55,969 bases of DNA from Myxococcales bacterium (GCA_002722845.1 PBND01000038.1:1-55969), one strand, 5' to 3'. Positions 7,140 through 16,381 are shown, counted from the stretch's first letter. Translations and numbers: made by a program. Notes: generated by a model from the letters alone, not told the origin.

Positions 7140-9911
7140 TCACGACGCCCGACGACGACGGAGAAGGGCTGCAACAAAGAGGAGCACGAGACCGTCGACC
7201 AACGGCACCTTCTGACAGGAGCAGCCGCTGGGTGAGGCAGGAGGCGGCTCCGTCTTGGGCTCGGGGCCTGGCAGTTGGGGCTCCTCGGGGCGGGGTCGCA
7301 GTTCGCCCTCCCGGCACTGCCCATCCCAATCGCAATGATAACTGGGACCGGGACAGTCCTCATCGCCATCGCAGCGGGGAATGTCGCTACCGCAGCGATA
7401 GTCTTCGGGACAAATCTCCTCGCTGGTCTCTTGGGGGTTGTTCAAACAGAACTCAAAAACCCGACCATCCCCGGCATTTACAGCTCGACACACCGAATCC
7501 CCATCGCAGTCTTGATCGGTCCTACAGCGAATCAAACAGATCCGTCGCCCCCCTTCGAGGGCACCACAAAAGCCCCCCTCACCGCAGTCGTCATGGGCCC
7601 GGCACTGGGAACACGCGCGACAAGTATTGGGGTCGTCAGCACAGGTCCCCTCAATACAAATCGCGCCACCACCACAATCGATGTCGTGGGCACAAGGTGG
7701 TCTAAAGTCCTCCCGGGGAAAGCATGCGGGGAGCATGCCCGTGTTGTTTCTACTGGTGGCCTCGCACGTGAACTCCACGCAGCCACCAGGCCCCTCTCGG
7801 GTGCAGTCACAGTCGGCCTGAGAACAATAGAATCCATCGGGACAGAAGGCCGCATCGGGGGCCGGCTCGTCGGGAATGCAGCTACAGCCACAATAATCAT
7901 TGCCCCTGTCGTCGGTGACCCGGATCCCGGAGGGGCATTCATCTGGATCGTAGGGCTGGCCGCAGCCCCGACTCCCGGGATGGCATACCCGGCCTACCTC
8001 CGGCACCTCGCCGCAGGCCCAACCGCTCGGGCAGTCCTCATCGACATCACACAGGGCCGTACACAAATCCCGGGGCTGGCCGTTCGTCGCAACACTTCGA
8101 ACACAGGTCTCACAGGCATCGCTGCATTGGGCACCCACTCGGCTTGTATCAAGACTGGGCAGGTGACAGGCTCGACCATTCTCCACCTCCACACAGCGAC
8201 TCCTGCCTGGACAGTCCGCATCCTGTTCGCAGCGCTCGGCGCAGCGCCCATCGACACAGGCCTCACAGTCATCGGTGCAGGGACCGTCCTGACGGAATCC
8301 CTCGGCCAGTTCTACGGCGGCTAAGGCATCGACTCGACCGAAGCCGAAAGCGGCGCTCCAGCCCCGGTCGTCCCGTTCAAAAAGTGCAGCGCTCCGCCCC
8401 CTTTGAACCCAGCCATCCACATTGGGCGTGTTGGCTTGTGTGCTGGCGCTTAAAACCAACTTCACCTGCCGATGGTTCAGGGCCGGATTCGCTGCGACGA
8501 TCAAGGCCGCTACCCCTGTCGCAACGGGGCAGGCTCCAGACGTCCCGCCCATGTCATGGTAATAATCGTTATCGGTGTAGCCATTGACCCAAGCCACATC
8601 GACGGTGGTCAAACCGCCCTCACCATCGAAGCAGCCCTTGGAAGGGGCTGAAACATCGATATCAGGCCCTACATTGGAATAGCAGGCGAGGTCCCCCTGG
8701 CGTGTGGATGCGCTCACAGCAACACTGTGGGGGTGGGTTAGGTAAGGGTTGATGCCCGTATCCTGAAAGTGGTCGTTGCCGGCCGCATACAAGAACAGCG
8801 TCCCCAGACCGTCCCGGCCTGCGGCAGCGTAGGCGAAGGCCTCTTCTTCGGCCAAACTGAAGGGGAAGTACCGGCTCACCGAGGGGCCCCAGGAGTTGTT
8901 GACCACCGCTGCTCGCTGATCGGAGAGCCAGCGGATCGCGTCCGCATGGCTGCGCCGCCTTCCGGCGGAGCGGTTAATCATCCGAACCCCCAAAACCAAA
9001 CATTCGGGACAGACGCCGACCGTCCCCAAAGCGTTGTTGCCGGTCGCGGCTGTAATGCCGGCCACCGCCGTACCGTGGGACTCCATAAAACGGGCATCAT
9101 TGGGGCAACCCTCGGCCCGACCACGACCATCCCGAGCAGCCGAGCACTCCGGCGAGGGGTCGTCATCGCCACCGATGACGTCGTAACCCGCAAGCACATT
9201 GAGATCTGGATGGTCCGTCTGGATCCCCGTGTCGATGACACCGACACGGACGCCCGCCCCCCGGACCCGATCCCAGGCTGCCTCAGCGCGAAGACCGGCC
9301 ACCCCCTCCGGAGCAAGATGCCATGCCCGCTCCAACAGCGGATCATCGGGCGTCCACAGCGGCTTGGGCCAAAAGAACCAGTCGGGCTCGATCCAAACAA
9401 ATGCCGGCGCATCGGCGAAACGATTGGTGGTTCCCACCGCATCACCATCCGGCGCCTTGGCAGTCCAGGTCAGCGGCAAACCCCGGGCCGCCCTCAGATC
9501 GCCCAGCCCTAAGGCCTTCACTGCAGCCAAATCAGCCGCTCGCCGAAGCCTGAAGATCACTCGGTCGTCCACATGGGCACGCCCATCGACACCTCGACGC
9601 CATACGGGAAAGACCCGCTGAATCACTCGGCGCCGCTGCAGGGGGCGAAGGGACTCCAGTAGCCCCCGCAACGATGGCGTCGTTCGACGCAACTCAACGA
9701 GACCATCGTGACCAAAGGCGGCGACGACCTCGACGCCCGCCGGCAGGTTGCTGCGGAGTGTCTTTAGACTGGCTGTCTTCACCACCACAAAGTCAGGCGC
9801 CGCTGAGATCTCAATCTTCTCGCTTCGACGCTGAACGTAGCTGTGCTGAAAGGCCGCTGGCGGCGACCATGGACTGGCGACAGAGAAGAGCAGGGCAGGA
9901 AACAGGATCAT
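7140..9911 (-). CDS. Secreted subtilisin-like (S8) serine protease with Cys-rich tail and MYXO-CTERM
   Basis: A 923-residue secreted protease if started at the ATG at 9911 (MILFPALLFSVASPW signal peptide); an in-frame GTG at 9938 adds nine residues. A propeptide-like region covers about residues 30-170. The catalytic triad is complete: Asp in VGVIDTGIQTDHPDL, His in ESHGTAVAGI and Ser in GGTSGACPVATG. The oxyanion Asn is in YAAGND. The last 380 residues hold many disulfide modules (CxxDxDCPxG type), like those of the next gene. The protein ends in the MYXO-CTERM pattern: GCSC, a hydrophobic segment, then RRRR. In Myxococcota this tail is known to anchor proteins to the envelope with processing at the Cys. 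It lies 50 bases after the LolA-like gene. The substrate is unknown; processing of the neighbouring Cys-rich proteins is a speculation. Confidence 0.92.
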   Translation of the reverse strand: MILFPALLFSVASPWSPPAAFQHSYVQRRSEKIEISAAPDFVVVKTASLKTLRSNLPAGVEVVAAFGHDGLVELRRTTPSLRGLLESLRPLQRRRVIQRVFPVWRRGVDGRAHVDDRVIFRLRRAADLAAVKALGLGDLRAARGLPLTWTAKAPDGDAVGTTNRFADAPAFVWIEPDWFFWPKPLWTPDDPLLERAWHLAPEGVAGLRAEAAWDRVRGAGVRVGVIDTGIQTDHPDLNVLAGYDVIGGDDDPSPECSAARDGRGRAEGCPNDARFMESHGTAVAGITAATGNNALGTVGVCPECLVLGVRMINRSAGRRRSHADAIRWLSDQRAAVVNNSWGPSVSRYFPFSLAEEEAFAYAAAGRDGLGTLFLYAAGNDHFQDTGINPYLTHPHSVAVSASTRQGDLACYSNVGPDIDVSAPSKGCFDGEGGLTTVDVAWVNGYTDNDYYHDMGGTSGACPVATGVAALIVAANPALNHRQVKLVLSASTQANTPNVDGWVQRGRSAALFERDDRGWSAAFGFGRVDALAAVELAEGFRQDGPCTDDCEACVDGRCAERCEQDADCPGRSRCVEVENGRACHLPSLDTSRVGAQCSDACETCVRSVATNGQPRDLCTALCDVDEDCPSGWACGEVPEVGRVCHPGSRGCGQPYDPDECPSGIRVTDDRGNDYCGCSCIPDEPAPDAAFCPDGFYCSQADCDCTREGPGGCVEFTCEATSRNNTGMLPACFPREDFRPPCAHDIDCGGGAICIEGTCADDPNTCRACSQCRAHDDCGEGGFCGALEGGRRICLIRCRTDQDCDGDSVCRAVNAGDGRVFEFCLNNPQETSEEICPEDYRCGSDIPRCDGDEDCPGPSYHCDWDGQCREGELRPRPEEPQLPGPEPKTEPPPASPSGCSCQKVPLVDGLVLLFVAALLRRRRAS

Positions 9912-9961
9912 GGTTTGATTCCGCCCATGGTTTGCCACAGGGCGCGGCCGCTGTCACATCG

Positions 9962-10609
9962 CTAGGGCACTTCGGTGATCTTGAGCCCTTTGGGAGGCTG
10001 AAAACGGAAGTCCCCTGCGACGAGTTTCCGGTCGTACTTCGCCGCGATGAACTTGAAGCGATTTTCATTACCTTGGGCGTCCACCACAACGGAATCACTG
10101 ATCCGGAAGTCACTGAGGCGGACCGCAAGGCGAACCTGCTTATAGTGACCACTCGGCCGCTCAGGCACCAAGCGCAGAAGCGCGCGCTTACCATCCTGCT
10201 TCAACAGGGTCACTTTGAAACCCTTATCGAGTCGACCGCGCCCCCATAGAAACCGGAGGGCTGCCTGAAGTTCACCCCCATCGTAGTCACGCCGGACCAT
10301 CAACTCCCCTTCGTCCACTCGATGGACCCAGAGATCCTTGCCATCGAGCAGATAGCGCCGTCGCTTGGGAGACTCGTACTGCCAGTCCATCAGGCCCGGA
10401 CGCGCAAATCGAACGGTCCCCTTGGACAGCCGGGTCCGTCTAAAGACCTTGGAATGATACCGCTGCTCGAAGCGGGCTTCGAGGCTATCGGTTTGATTAT
10501 AGGCCCGCTCCACCCCCTGAATGATGCTTTCTACGTCGAGCGGGGGCGCGGGTGCGGTAGCGACAGGCGCCGAAAAAAGGCTGAGCATTGCTGTCCAAAA
10601 GGCGGTCAT
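9962..10609 (-). CDS. LolA-family periplasmic lipoprotein carrier
   Basis: A 215-residue protein with a signal peptide (MTAFWTAMLSLFSAPVATA) and the LolA fold pattern: SLEARFEQRYHSK, a GTVRFARPGLMDWQYESP strand pair, YLLDGKDLWVH and the C-terminal FRFQPPKGLKITEV. LolA carries lipoproteins from the LolCDE complex across the periplasm to the outer membrane; many deltaproteobacterial members are paralogues dedicated to one operon. The ATG at 10609 has AGGAGG five bases upstream and overlaps the previous stop by one base (TGATG), so I chose it over the GTG at 10612. Being in one operon with two predicted lipoproteins suggests it may serve them. It is clearly of the LolA family, but whether it is the housekeeping LolA cannot be told from here, so no symbol is given. 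Confidence 0.85.
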   Translation of the reverse strand: MTAFWTAMLSLFSAPVATAPAPPLDVESIIQGVERAYNQTDSLEARFEQRYHSKVFRRTRLSKGTVRFARPGLMDWQYESPKRRRYLLDGKDLWVHRVDEGELMVRRDYDGGELQAALRFLWGRGRLDKGFKVTLLKQDGKRALLRLVPERPSGHYKQVRLAVRLSDFRISDSVVVDAQGNENRFKFIAAKYDRKLVAGDFRFQPPKGLKITEVP

Positions 10610-11841
10610 CACATCCTCCTTGCCGTGCTCCGACGTTCATCAGCGGGCTGGGATTCAGTCTGGTCAAAGGGCAGGAGGCGGCGACGCAGATCAGAAAGGA
10701 CCGGAATCTTCGACTCCTCCCCATCGAGTTCTTCGATACGCCCCCCCACCTGGCGCAAAAGTTGATCGACGCTATCGCTTAACAGGGCAAGGTTCCGGTG
10801 TCGCGTCACCGCCTGACTGCCTTCCAATTGCAGCGTCAGAATCTCCATCCGCAGCGTGTCCACATAACGCAGCAAGCCAGCCCGACGGGCTCGCAACTGA
10901 CGGGAACGCCTCATTTCCCCCTGCTGCTCCATCACAATCGCCAATTGGGAAAGCAGTGTTCCCAACTGGCTCAATGGGGCCAACTTCTCATCCAGCCAAT
11001 GCTCGATCTCCAGTTCCCGATCACGGGGCTCACTCCCCTCAAGGAGTCGCTCCAGGGACTCGCCAACCTCTTGCGCAGCGTCTCGCCAACGACCAAAAAG
11101 GGCGTTCATCGCCTCGCCGACCTGCTGATGCCCCCATCGACTTGGCTCCGGCAGCACATCCCCTCGCTCGATGCCCTTGGCTAAGGCCGCCTGGGTCTCA
11201 AAAAGACGATCCATGGCATGGACGAGGTCATGGGCCCGCTGTCGCTCTGCTTCGATATGGGCATCCATCTCTTCCTGGGAGAAACCGCGCCGGTGGCGAC
11301 GCCCCCAGATCATCCCGAGCATCACCAAGCCCAAGCAAAGGGGCCAGAACCACCACGGCAAACCCGTTGCAGCGGCTGGCTCCGGTGACAGGATGAGGGG
11401 TTGATCGGGCTGGGCCGTGCTGACACCGGGACCGAGAACGACGCCACGAGACGCATCAATCCAGGCCAGCAATCGCCATTCCGTGCCCTGAATGCCGGTG
11501 AGTAGAAAAGCCTGACCACCACCACGCAGACGATCTAGGCGCCGGCCCCGGTCATTGTGAAAGCCTGCCGTCTCCAAGTTGCCATCGGGCAGGGGACCTC
11601 CGGCTGCGCAAGTTAAACCGCCGGTGGCCGTCCGGGAAGACACGATACAGGCCCGACCATTGAGAAGTTCGAGGACCTGCTCCGTCTCGCCGCTAACCCA
11701 CAACTCCTCAAGGTCCCGGGTCTGACCAGAGGCTTCAACAGCCGCCAGCGTCAATCGGTCTGCAGCCAGGGTGAAACGCTCGATCCAATCGGCATCCAGG
11801 GGCGCCGTTTGGGTCGACAGCAGAAGAATCGCTGTAATCAA
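10609..11841 (-). CDS. Unknown single-pass membrane protein with periplasmic and coiled-coil cytoplasmic parts
   Basis: I do not recognise this 410-residue protein. A hydrophobic N-terminus is followed by about 140 residues likely to be periplasmic (with two Cys, at positions 65 and 78). A clear membrane segment lies at about 162-180 (LPWWFWPLCLGLVMLGMIWG), followed by RRHRRG. The remaining 220 residues are mostly amphipathic helix with coiled-coil character. The topology is that of a sensor or chemoreceptor, but the MCP signalling hairpin, HAMP motif and kinase boxes are all missing. It overlaps the receiver-DUF4388 gene by 4 bases (ATGA) and the LolA-like gene by one base. Partnership with the receiver protein encoded before it is an inference from this coupling. 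Confidence 0.75.
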   Translation of the reverse strand: MITAILLLSTQTAPLDADWIERFTLAADRLTLAAVEASGQTRDLEELWVSGETEQVLELLNGRACIVSSRTATGGLTCAAGGPLPDGNLETAGFHNDRGRRLDRLRGGGQAFLLTGIQGTEWRLLAWIDASRGVVLGPGVSTAQPDQPLILSPEPAAATGLPWWFWPLCLGLVMLGMIWGRRHRRGFSQEEMDAHIEAERQRAHDLVHAMDRLFETQAALAKGIERGDVLPEPSRWGHQQVGEAMNALFGRWRDAAQEVGESLERLLEGSEPRDRELEIEHWLDEKLAPLSQLGTLLSQLAIVMEQQGEMRRSRQLRARRAGLLRYVDTLRMEILTLQLEGSQAVTRHRNLALLSDSVDQLLRQVGGRIEELDGEESKIPVLSDLRRRLLPFDQTESQPADERRSTARRM

Positions 11842-13004
11842 GGTGCTGCCTCCGGCCGCTCACGTAGAATCCGAGCCCCCATCAAAAGGTGCACCGCGCG
11901 ACAAAGGTCAAAGGACTGTTCCTCCGATTCACCAAGTACCTCCCGAAGGGTTGCTCCACCGCGAAAACGAGTCAACACATCCCGCTCGCTCGCCGACAGC
12001 TTGGAGAGATCGAAGCCGTTGATCACCACCAAGTTCGGCTCAAGGATCGCGTCCATGGATGGTAAATCTCGCTCTAGGCGCTGCCATTCATCCACTCGAC
12101 GCAGGCCCTCCATCAAGACTTCTTCAATGGTTAATCCAAGCCCGGTTTCAGCTTCCAACTCTGAGAGCTGTCCCCCCACAGAAACCACTGCCTCGGCATC
12201 AGCCCATCGAAGGACCTCGTAGACCAACTCCGAATTCTGAAGGGCCACCGCTGTTCGCAGTTGGTCGGATGAGATGAGTTGGGCAGCGACAAGAGCTTTG
12301 CCGAGAGGCTGGCCCGCAGCCCTTCCCTCAGCGAAAAAATCCTCGAGCGTCTCTTCCGCGATGGCGCCCGTGCGGATCAAGTATGATCCGAGGCGATAAC
12401 TTCGACTCAGCCCCTCCGCTTGGACAAAGTCGATCTTGCCAACCCTCATGGTGATGCACACCCGCCGGTCTGTGGCCCGAACGGTCACCTGAGTCGCTCC
12501 ACCTCGAGCCCGCATCAACTGGAGCAACTCGGGAAGAGGAATCGCAGACAAACGGCTCCACAGCACCGGGTTCCCCCGGACATCAAAGGCTTTAAGATCG
12601 AGCCCGGCCGAGGCCATGGGGATGGCCGCCACGCCCGACTCACTCTCATCCTCACTCGCTGCCTCCCGCAGCAGGGACGTGACGACCTGGGACAGCCTGT
12701 CCGGCGTCACCGGCTTGAACAGATGGGGCACGTTTGCTGACGCCAAATCCGATTCTCTCGCCACCAAGAGGAGGATTCGATGACCCAGCCCTTGCCGGTG
12801 TGCTGTCTGGGCCAAATTGGAGCCCGGCGACATCAGCGCAGAATCTGCGATCAGCAGATCGAGATCTTCCCGAACCAGCCAATCCGCACCTTCTGCGGCG
12901 ACACCGGTGGCAAGAACGTCGTGTCCTTGACGCCCAAGAACCAATTGCACCACGCGACGAACCGTTGGACTGGGGTCCATCACGAGGATCCGACACGAAC
13001 TCAT
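11838..13004 (-). CDS. Response-regulator receiver fused to a DUF4388-like region
   Basis: A 388-residue cytoplasmic protein. Residues about 1-115 form a CheY-like receiver with the phospho-acceptor Asp in LLIADSALMSPG and the conserved Lys in LFKPVTPDRL; only one Asp of the usual acidic pair is seen (VMDPSPT). The middle, from LSAIPLPELLQLMRARGG, resembles DUF4388 (PATAN-like), a domain joined to receivers in Myxococcota and thought to act in protein-protein contact. The C-terminus is helical, without a DNA-binding motif I can name. The start at 13004 is supported by GGAG six bases upstream; an in-frame start at 13031 is less likely. It is the first gene of the minus-strand operon, divergent from the Hsp70 gene over 94 bases that should hold both promoters. 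It may control the envelope genes that follow, by inference only. Confidence 0.85.
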   Translation of the reverse strand: MSSCRILVMDPSPTVRRVVQLVLGRQGHDVLATGVAAEGADWLVREDLDLLIADSALMSPGSNLAQTAHRQGLGHRILLLVARESDLASANVPHLFKPVTPDRLSQVVTSLLREAASEDESESGVAAIPMASAGLDLKAFDVRGNPVLWSRLSAIPLPELLQLMRARGGATQVTVRATDRRVCITMRVGKIDFVQAEGLSRSYRLGSYLIRTGAIAEETLEDFFAEGRAAGQPLGKALVAAQLISSDQLRTAVALQNSELVYEVLRWADAEAVVSVGGQLSELEAETGLGLTIEEVLMEGLRRVDEWQRLERDLPSMDAILEPNLVVINGFDLSKLSASERDVLTRFRGGATLREVLGESEEQSFDLCRAVHLLMGARILRERPEAAP

Positions 13005-13098
13005 ACAGGTCTCCACAGAGGCCCCTTGCAAAAATCGGACACATCTTGTGGGCTGGGCCCGGTCCGGGGGCCCGGCCGCTTAGCGTGGAGCGTTAGAA

Positions 13099-14652
13099 AT
13101 GTCACCGCCGGTGCTTGGAATTGATTTGGGAACATCGAACTCGGTGGTCTCCGTTGTTGAAGCCAACCGCCCAACGGTGATCGCCAATCAAGACGGGGAA
13201 CTCACCACCGCCAGTTGTGTTGCCTTTCTTCCCAACGGCAGCGTGCTCGTCGGCAACCCGGCCCGGGCAGGTATTGGCCAGCGACCGGAACGAACGGTCC
13301 GCTCAAGCAAGAGACTCGTGGGCCGGACCAGTTCGAGCGCTGAGGTCCAAAAGGCCCAGGAAGAAATGTCCTTCAATATTCTCTCCGGTGCCCACGGTGA
13401 CGTCCGTGTACAAATTGACCAACGGGCATATCGGCTTGAGGAAATCGCCGCGATGATCCTGAGGGAATTGGCCCATTCGGCGGCCAGTTATCTGGGCACG
13501 ACAAGCGTAACGAAAGCGGTGATCACCGTCCCCGCTTACTTCAACGACAACCAAAGAGAGGCGACTCGTAATGCGGCCATGATCGCTGGCCTGGAACCAT
13601 TACGTATCCTCAACGAGCCAACAGCCGCCGCCCTGGCCTATGGGTACGGAGACCAAGAGGCAAAGCGTGTGGCTGTTTACGACTTTGGCGGTGGTACTTT
13701 CGACCTCTCAGTCCTCGAGATGGGCGCGGGCGTCCTCGAAGTCCTCGCAACCGGTGGCGACACGTATCTCGGGGGTGACGATATGGATGGTGTGATCGTC
13801 GATGACCTGGCCGAGAAGATCCTCAACAAAACCGGCCGGGACCCTCGTCAGGATCCGGCCGCCCGGGCGGTCCTCTGGGACCTGGCAGAAACAAGTAAGC
13901 GAGAACTTAGCGAGCACGATACGGTGGAGATTGATCTCGAGGTCGTCGCCGGAATTCCCATGGTCTATGGCCTGACGAGAAATCGTTTCGATCAGTTGAT
14001 CGAGCCACTGATTCAAAGAAGCATCGAAATCTGTGACAGCGTGCTGAAAGAAGCGAAGACAGGCACTCACCTCATCGATGGTGTCGTGCTGGTTGGGGGC
14101 TCCACACGGGTTCCAGCGGTCCGGGAAGCGGTTCGTCGCTTCTTTCGTCGAGAGCCTGACACTGGAATCGATCCCGATCTCGTCGTCTCGGTCGGTGCGG
14201 CCATCTACGGCGCGAGCCTGAATGACCAGAGCCAAGCGCAACAAATCCTTCTCGATGTCACACCGCTGACGCTCCGCCTGGGCACAGTCCAGCGCTTCAC
14301 CGAAGCCATCATCGAGAAGAATGCCCCCATCCCAACGGAAAGAACTCGGACCTTCGTCACCAGTCGAGACCACCAAGAGTTCGTCGCAATTCGCGTCTTT
14401 CAGGGAGAATCGGATCTGCAGGCGGACAATACCCTGCTCGGTGAGTTTGCCTTTGGTCCGTTGACATTGGCCCCCCGCGGCCAAGTCGAAATCGACGTGA
14501 CCTTCGAGATCGATCCAAACGGTTTGGTCCGAGTCACCGCCACCGACTGTCAAACCGGGCGAGCGGCCTCAGCCAACGTCCGACTCAGCGTCAAGATGAA
14601 TGACCAGTCTGTGGCCGAAGCCTCCGCTTCACTGCCTGGTACGGCCCGATGA
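13099..14652 (+). CDS. Lid-less Hsp70 (DnaK-like) chaperone
   Basis: A 517-residue Hsp70. The ATPase domain is complete: [14 protein letters not shown] (phosphate 1), [43 protein letters not shown] (phosphate 2) and [13 protein letters not shown] (adenosine). The interdomain linker region and the beta substrate-binding domain ([11 protein letters not shown] to [10 protein letters not shown]) are present. The protein then stops, so the helical lid of canonical DnaK (about 610-640 residues) is absent. This makes it an accessory Hsp70 rather than the main dnaK; no symbol is given. GGAG lies eight bases before the ATG. Its stop overlaps the start of the J-domain gene by four bases (ATGA), which gives a dedicated chaperone/co-chaperone pair. 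No grpE is nearby. Without a lid, slower or looser client locking is expected from work on lid-less Hsp70 forms. Confidence 0.92.
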   Translation: MSPPVLGIDLGTSNSVVSVVEANRPTVIANQDGELTTASCVAFLPNGSVLVGNPARAGIGQRPERTVRSSKRLVGRTSSSAEVQKAQEEMSFNILSGAHGDVRVQIDQRAYRLEEIAAMILRELAHSAASYLGTTSVTKAVITVPAYFNDNQREATRNAAMIAGLEPLRILNEPTAAALAYGYGDQEAKRVAVYDFGGGTFDLSVLEMGAGVLEVLATGGDTYLGGDDMDGVIVDDLAEKILNKTGRDPRQDPAARAVLWDLAETSKRELSEHDTVEIDLEVVAGIPMVYGLTRNRFDQLIEPLIQRSIEICDSVLKEAKTGTHLIDGVVLVGGSTRVPAVREAVRRFFRREPDTGIDPDLVVSVGAAIYGASLNDQSQAQQILLDVTPLTLRLGTVQRFTEAIIEKNAPIPTERTRTFVTSRDHQEFVAIRVFQGESDLQADNTLLGEFAFGPLTLAPRGQVEIDVTFEIDPNGLVRVTATDCQTGRAASANVRLSVKMNDQSVAEASASLPGTAR

Positions 14653-15155
14653 GTGCGGACTGGCGAACCGCAGTTCTTCGCGTCGCGCAACGGCTGGACC
14701 AGTTAAATTATTTTCAGCTCCTCAACCTCAAGCAAGATGCTTCAGGGACAGAGATTCGAGGCGGCTTCCGACGCCTTGCCCAACACTACCACCCAGATCG
14801 GCTCGGTGGCATGGACGACCCCGAATTACACCAAGCGGTCAGCGCCATCTATCGCCGCATCACAGAAGCTTACTCTACCCTTCGAAATCCCATCACAAAG
14901 GCAGCGTACATAGAGGGGCTTGAAGGCGGCGAACTCCGCCTGGATACAGGCAAGGTCCGCAGTCGCTCCTTAGCCCGTAAAAAGGCGGAGGAGCCGGGGA
15001 AAACAGAGGCTGGAAAACGTCATTACCAGGCCGCGCTGGCCGCGCTGGAGAAGGGCGATCTTCGCGCCGCAAAGTCGGAGATTCGTAGCGCCCTCTTGTT
15101 CGAACGAGATGAGCCCGGATTTCAGGCGCTCCTCAAGCGCATCGAGTCCGGTTGA
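14649..15155 (+). CDS. J-domain co-chaperone
   Basis: A 168-residue protein. A J domain covers residues about 18-85, with [20 protein letters not shown] (helix I to II) and the essential HPD tripeptide at 48-50 in HYHPDR. The C-terminal 80 residues are charged and helical, with a repeat-like stretch ([20 protein letters not shown]) resembling a TPR. It lacks the Gly/Phe region, the zinc fingers and the C-terminal peptide-binding domains of DnaJ, so it is a minimal class III J protein. It should stimulate ATP hydrolysis of the Hsp70 encoded directly upstream. The ATG overlaps the Hsp70 stop. Co-chaperone specificity for that Hsp70 is inferred from the coupling. Confidence 0.9.
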   Translation: MSADWRTAVLRVAQRLDQLNYFQLLNLKQDASGTEIRGGFRRLAQHYHPDRLGGMDDPELHQAVSAIYRRITEAYSTLRNPITKAAYIEGLEGGELRLDTGKVRSRSLARKKAEEPGKTEAGKRHYQAALAALEKGDLRAAKSEIRSALLFERDEPGFQALLKRIESG

Positions 15156-15197
15156 CCAAGGCTTGACTCCCATGGCGCCCTCACCCATGACATCGCC

Positions 15198-15668
15198 ATG
15201 AAGCTGGTTCGTTATCTTGTCGCCGGTGTTTTGGTGGGTGCGGCCCTGGCCGCGCTGACGAGCCAGGCTGATGGTGGCGGCGCTCTATTATCTCAAACGG
15301 TCTACTTGATCGGCCTTGGCCTGTTCGCCATCGACCATCTTGTCCGTTCCCGACGGGAAGACGCCCCCACCGGTCGATCGGCGATACTTTTAGGCCTGGG
15401 TTTTGTCGTGGCTGCCATCCTGTTCTCGCCAGACTTTGGCCAAGTTCTGTCCCGAAAAGCACCCGGTATCAGCAAACAGCAACTGAGTCAGTTGGCCGAG
15501 TCCGGTAGCCCCACGGAGCAGACCTTGGCCCTCGAGCTTTGCCTGCGGCGGCGGCTCTTTACCGACTGCAAAAAGGCTTTTCTCGCGGCTTCAAAATCGG
15601 AATCAAAGGTTATCCAAGCACTCGGCCGCGCGGGAATGAAGGGCCGATCGGGGGTTCAAAAGCCGTGA
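15198..15668 (+). CDS. Small unknown membrane protein with three hydrophobic segments
   Basis: A 156-residue protein that I do not recognise. Hydrophobic segments lie at about residues 4-21 (VRYLVAGVLVGAALAAL), 30-48 and 61-77 (AILLGLGFVVAAILF). A soluble helical tail of about 75 residues follows (QLSQLAESGSPTEQTLALEL), which has the look of a single HEAT- or TPR-like unit. The ATG at 15198 follows the J-domain gene by 42 bases, and its stop overlaps the next gene in a GTGA. It belongs to the chaperone operon, so a membrane-linked role with the Hsp70/J pair is possible, but nothing in the sequence proves it. Confidence 0.7.
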   Translation: MKLVRYLVAGVLVGAALAALTSQADGGGALLSQTVYLIGLGLFAIDHLVRSRREDAPTGRSAILLGLGFVVAAILFSPDFGQVLSRKAPGISKQQLSQLAESGSPTEQTLALELCLRRRLFTDCKKAFLAASKSESKVIQALGRAGMKGRSGVQKP

Positions 15669-16381
15669 GATCCGTCGCCGTACTCAAGGTCGCAGCGATT
15701 TTAGTTCCAGGTTTCTTGCTGCACTGGTGGCTGGAGATCTCTGAAATCCTCGTCGAGGAATCCCTCATGCTGGTGGACTTGGTCGTCTTGGCCCTCACCC
15801 TCACGGTACTGTTCCTCGTCGTCGACGCATTGCTCAAGCCCTTCGATGAGATCCGAAGGAAAGTCGCCGAGGCCGCTCGTTCCGGCGAGCCCCGATCTGT
15901 GTTGGTCGAAGGCATCGGCCTACACAGAGAACTGGCCCGGGAGGTTGACGCGGTGATGCGTCTCCTCGAAGAGCGTTCTGTCGACGCAAATCTAGGCCCT
16001 GTGATCCTCCACCGTCCCGATAACGATAGTCGAGATTTCGCAGGCAGCTTCATTGAAGAACCTGGCATGGACCAAGATGGATCGGAGGCAATAGCCCCGC
16101 GAATTGCGCCGGAACCCAGTCTGACCATGCTCCCCAAGGTACCCGAAGAAGCGGCAACCACCGAGACCTATCGAGAGGTCTATTTGGAGTACATCCAAGC
16201 CCTGCGGGGCCAAGGACGGGAATCCGAGGTGGGTAGCTACCAAGAGTTTGAAGCTCAGCTTGAGCAAGAACGGGCCCGGCTCCAGGCCGACAATCCAGGT
16301 ATGGATGCCCTATTTTTCCTTGCGCCGGGCCCCGAGCTTCGCCCCCGCCTCGTGCGCATCAGCAGCCAGGAAAAAAGCTAA
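15665..16381 (+). CDS. Membrane protein with HAMP-like region; resembles the MXAN_5187 C-terminal domain
   Basis: A 238-residue protein. I chose the GTG at 15665, which overlaps the previous stop (GTGA) and opens into a hydrophobic segment (VLKVAAILVPGFLLHWW); an upstream in-frame ATG at 15539 would overlap 130 bases of the previous gene with no such sequence before it. A second segment lies at about 38-60. It runs into a HAMP-like stretch (LLKPFDEIRRKVAEAARSGE). The C-terminal part, TYREVYLEYIQALRGQGRES to the end, resembles from memory the C-terminal domain of the MXAN_5187 family of Myxococcota (YREVxxEFxxxKxxxGE followed by a helical and a beta part). The function of that family is unknown. 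It is the last gene of the chaperone operon, just before a hairpin. Confidence 0.7.
   Translation: MRSVAVLKVAAILVPGFLLHWWLEISEILVEESLMLVDLVVLALTLTVLFLVVDALLKPFDEIRRKVAEAARSGEPRSVLVEGIGLHRELAREVDAVMRLLEERSVDANLGPVILHRPDNDSRDFAGSFIEEPGMDQDGSEAIAPRIAPEPSLTMLPKVPEEAATTETYREVYLEYIQALRGQGRESEVGSYQEFEAQLEQERARLQADNPGMDALFFLAPGPELRPRLVRISSQEKS

Noticed and set aside
5550-7235. Long open plus-strand frame (561 codons) opposite the Cys-rich lipoprotein gene
   Set aside because: It is antisense to a gene with a clear signal peptide and repeated Cys modules. Its product has no domain pattern; the opening is explained by GC-rich codon use.
7275-8324. Plus-strand frame of 349 codons opposite the S8 protease tail
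   Set aside because: The sense strand codes for the Cys modules and MYXO-CTERM; the antisense product is low-complexity Ala/Thr/Gly.
13708-14553. Open minus-strand frame of 281 codons opposite the Hsp70 gene
   Set aside because: The sense frame carries all Hsp70 motifs. The antisense product resembles nothing and is a known type of shadow frame for Hsp70 genes.
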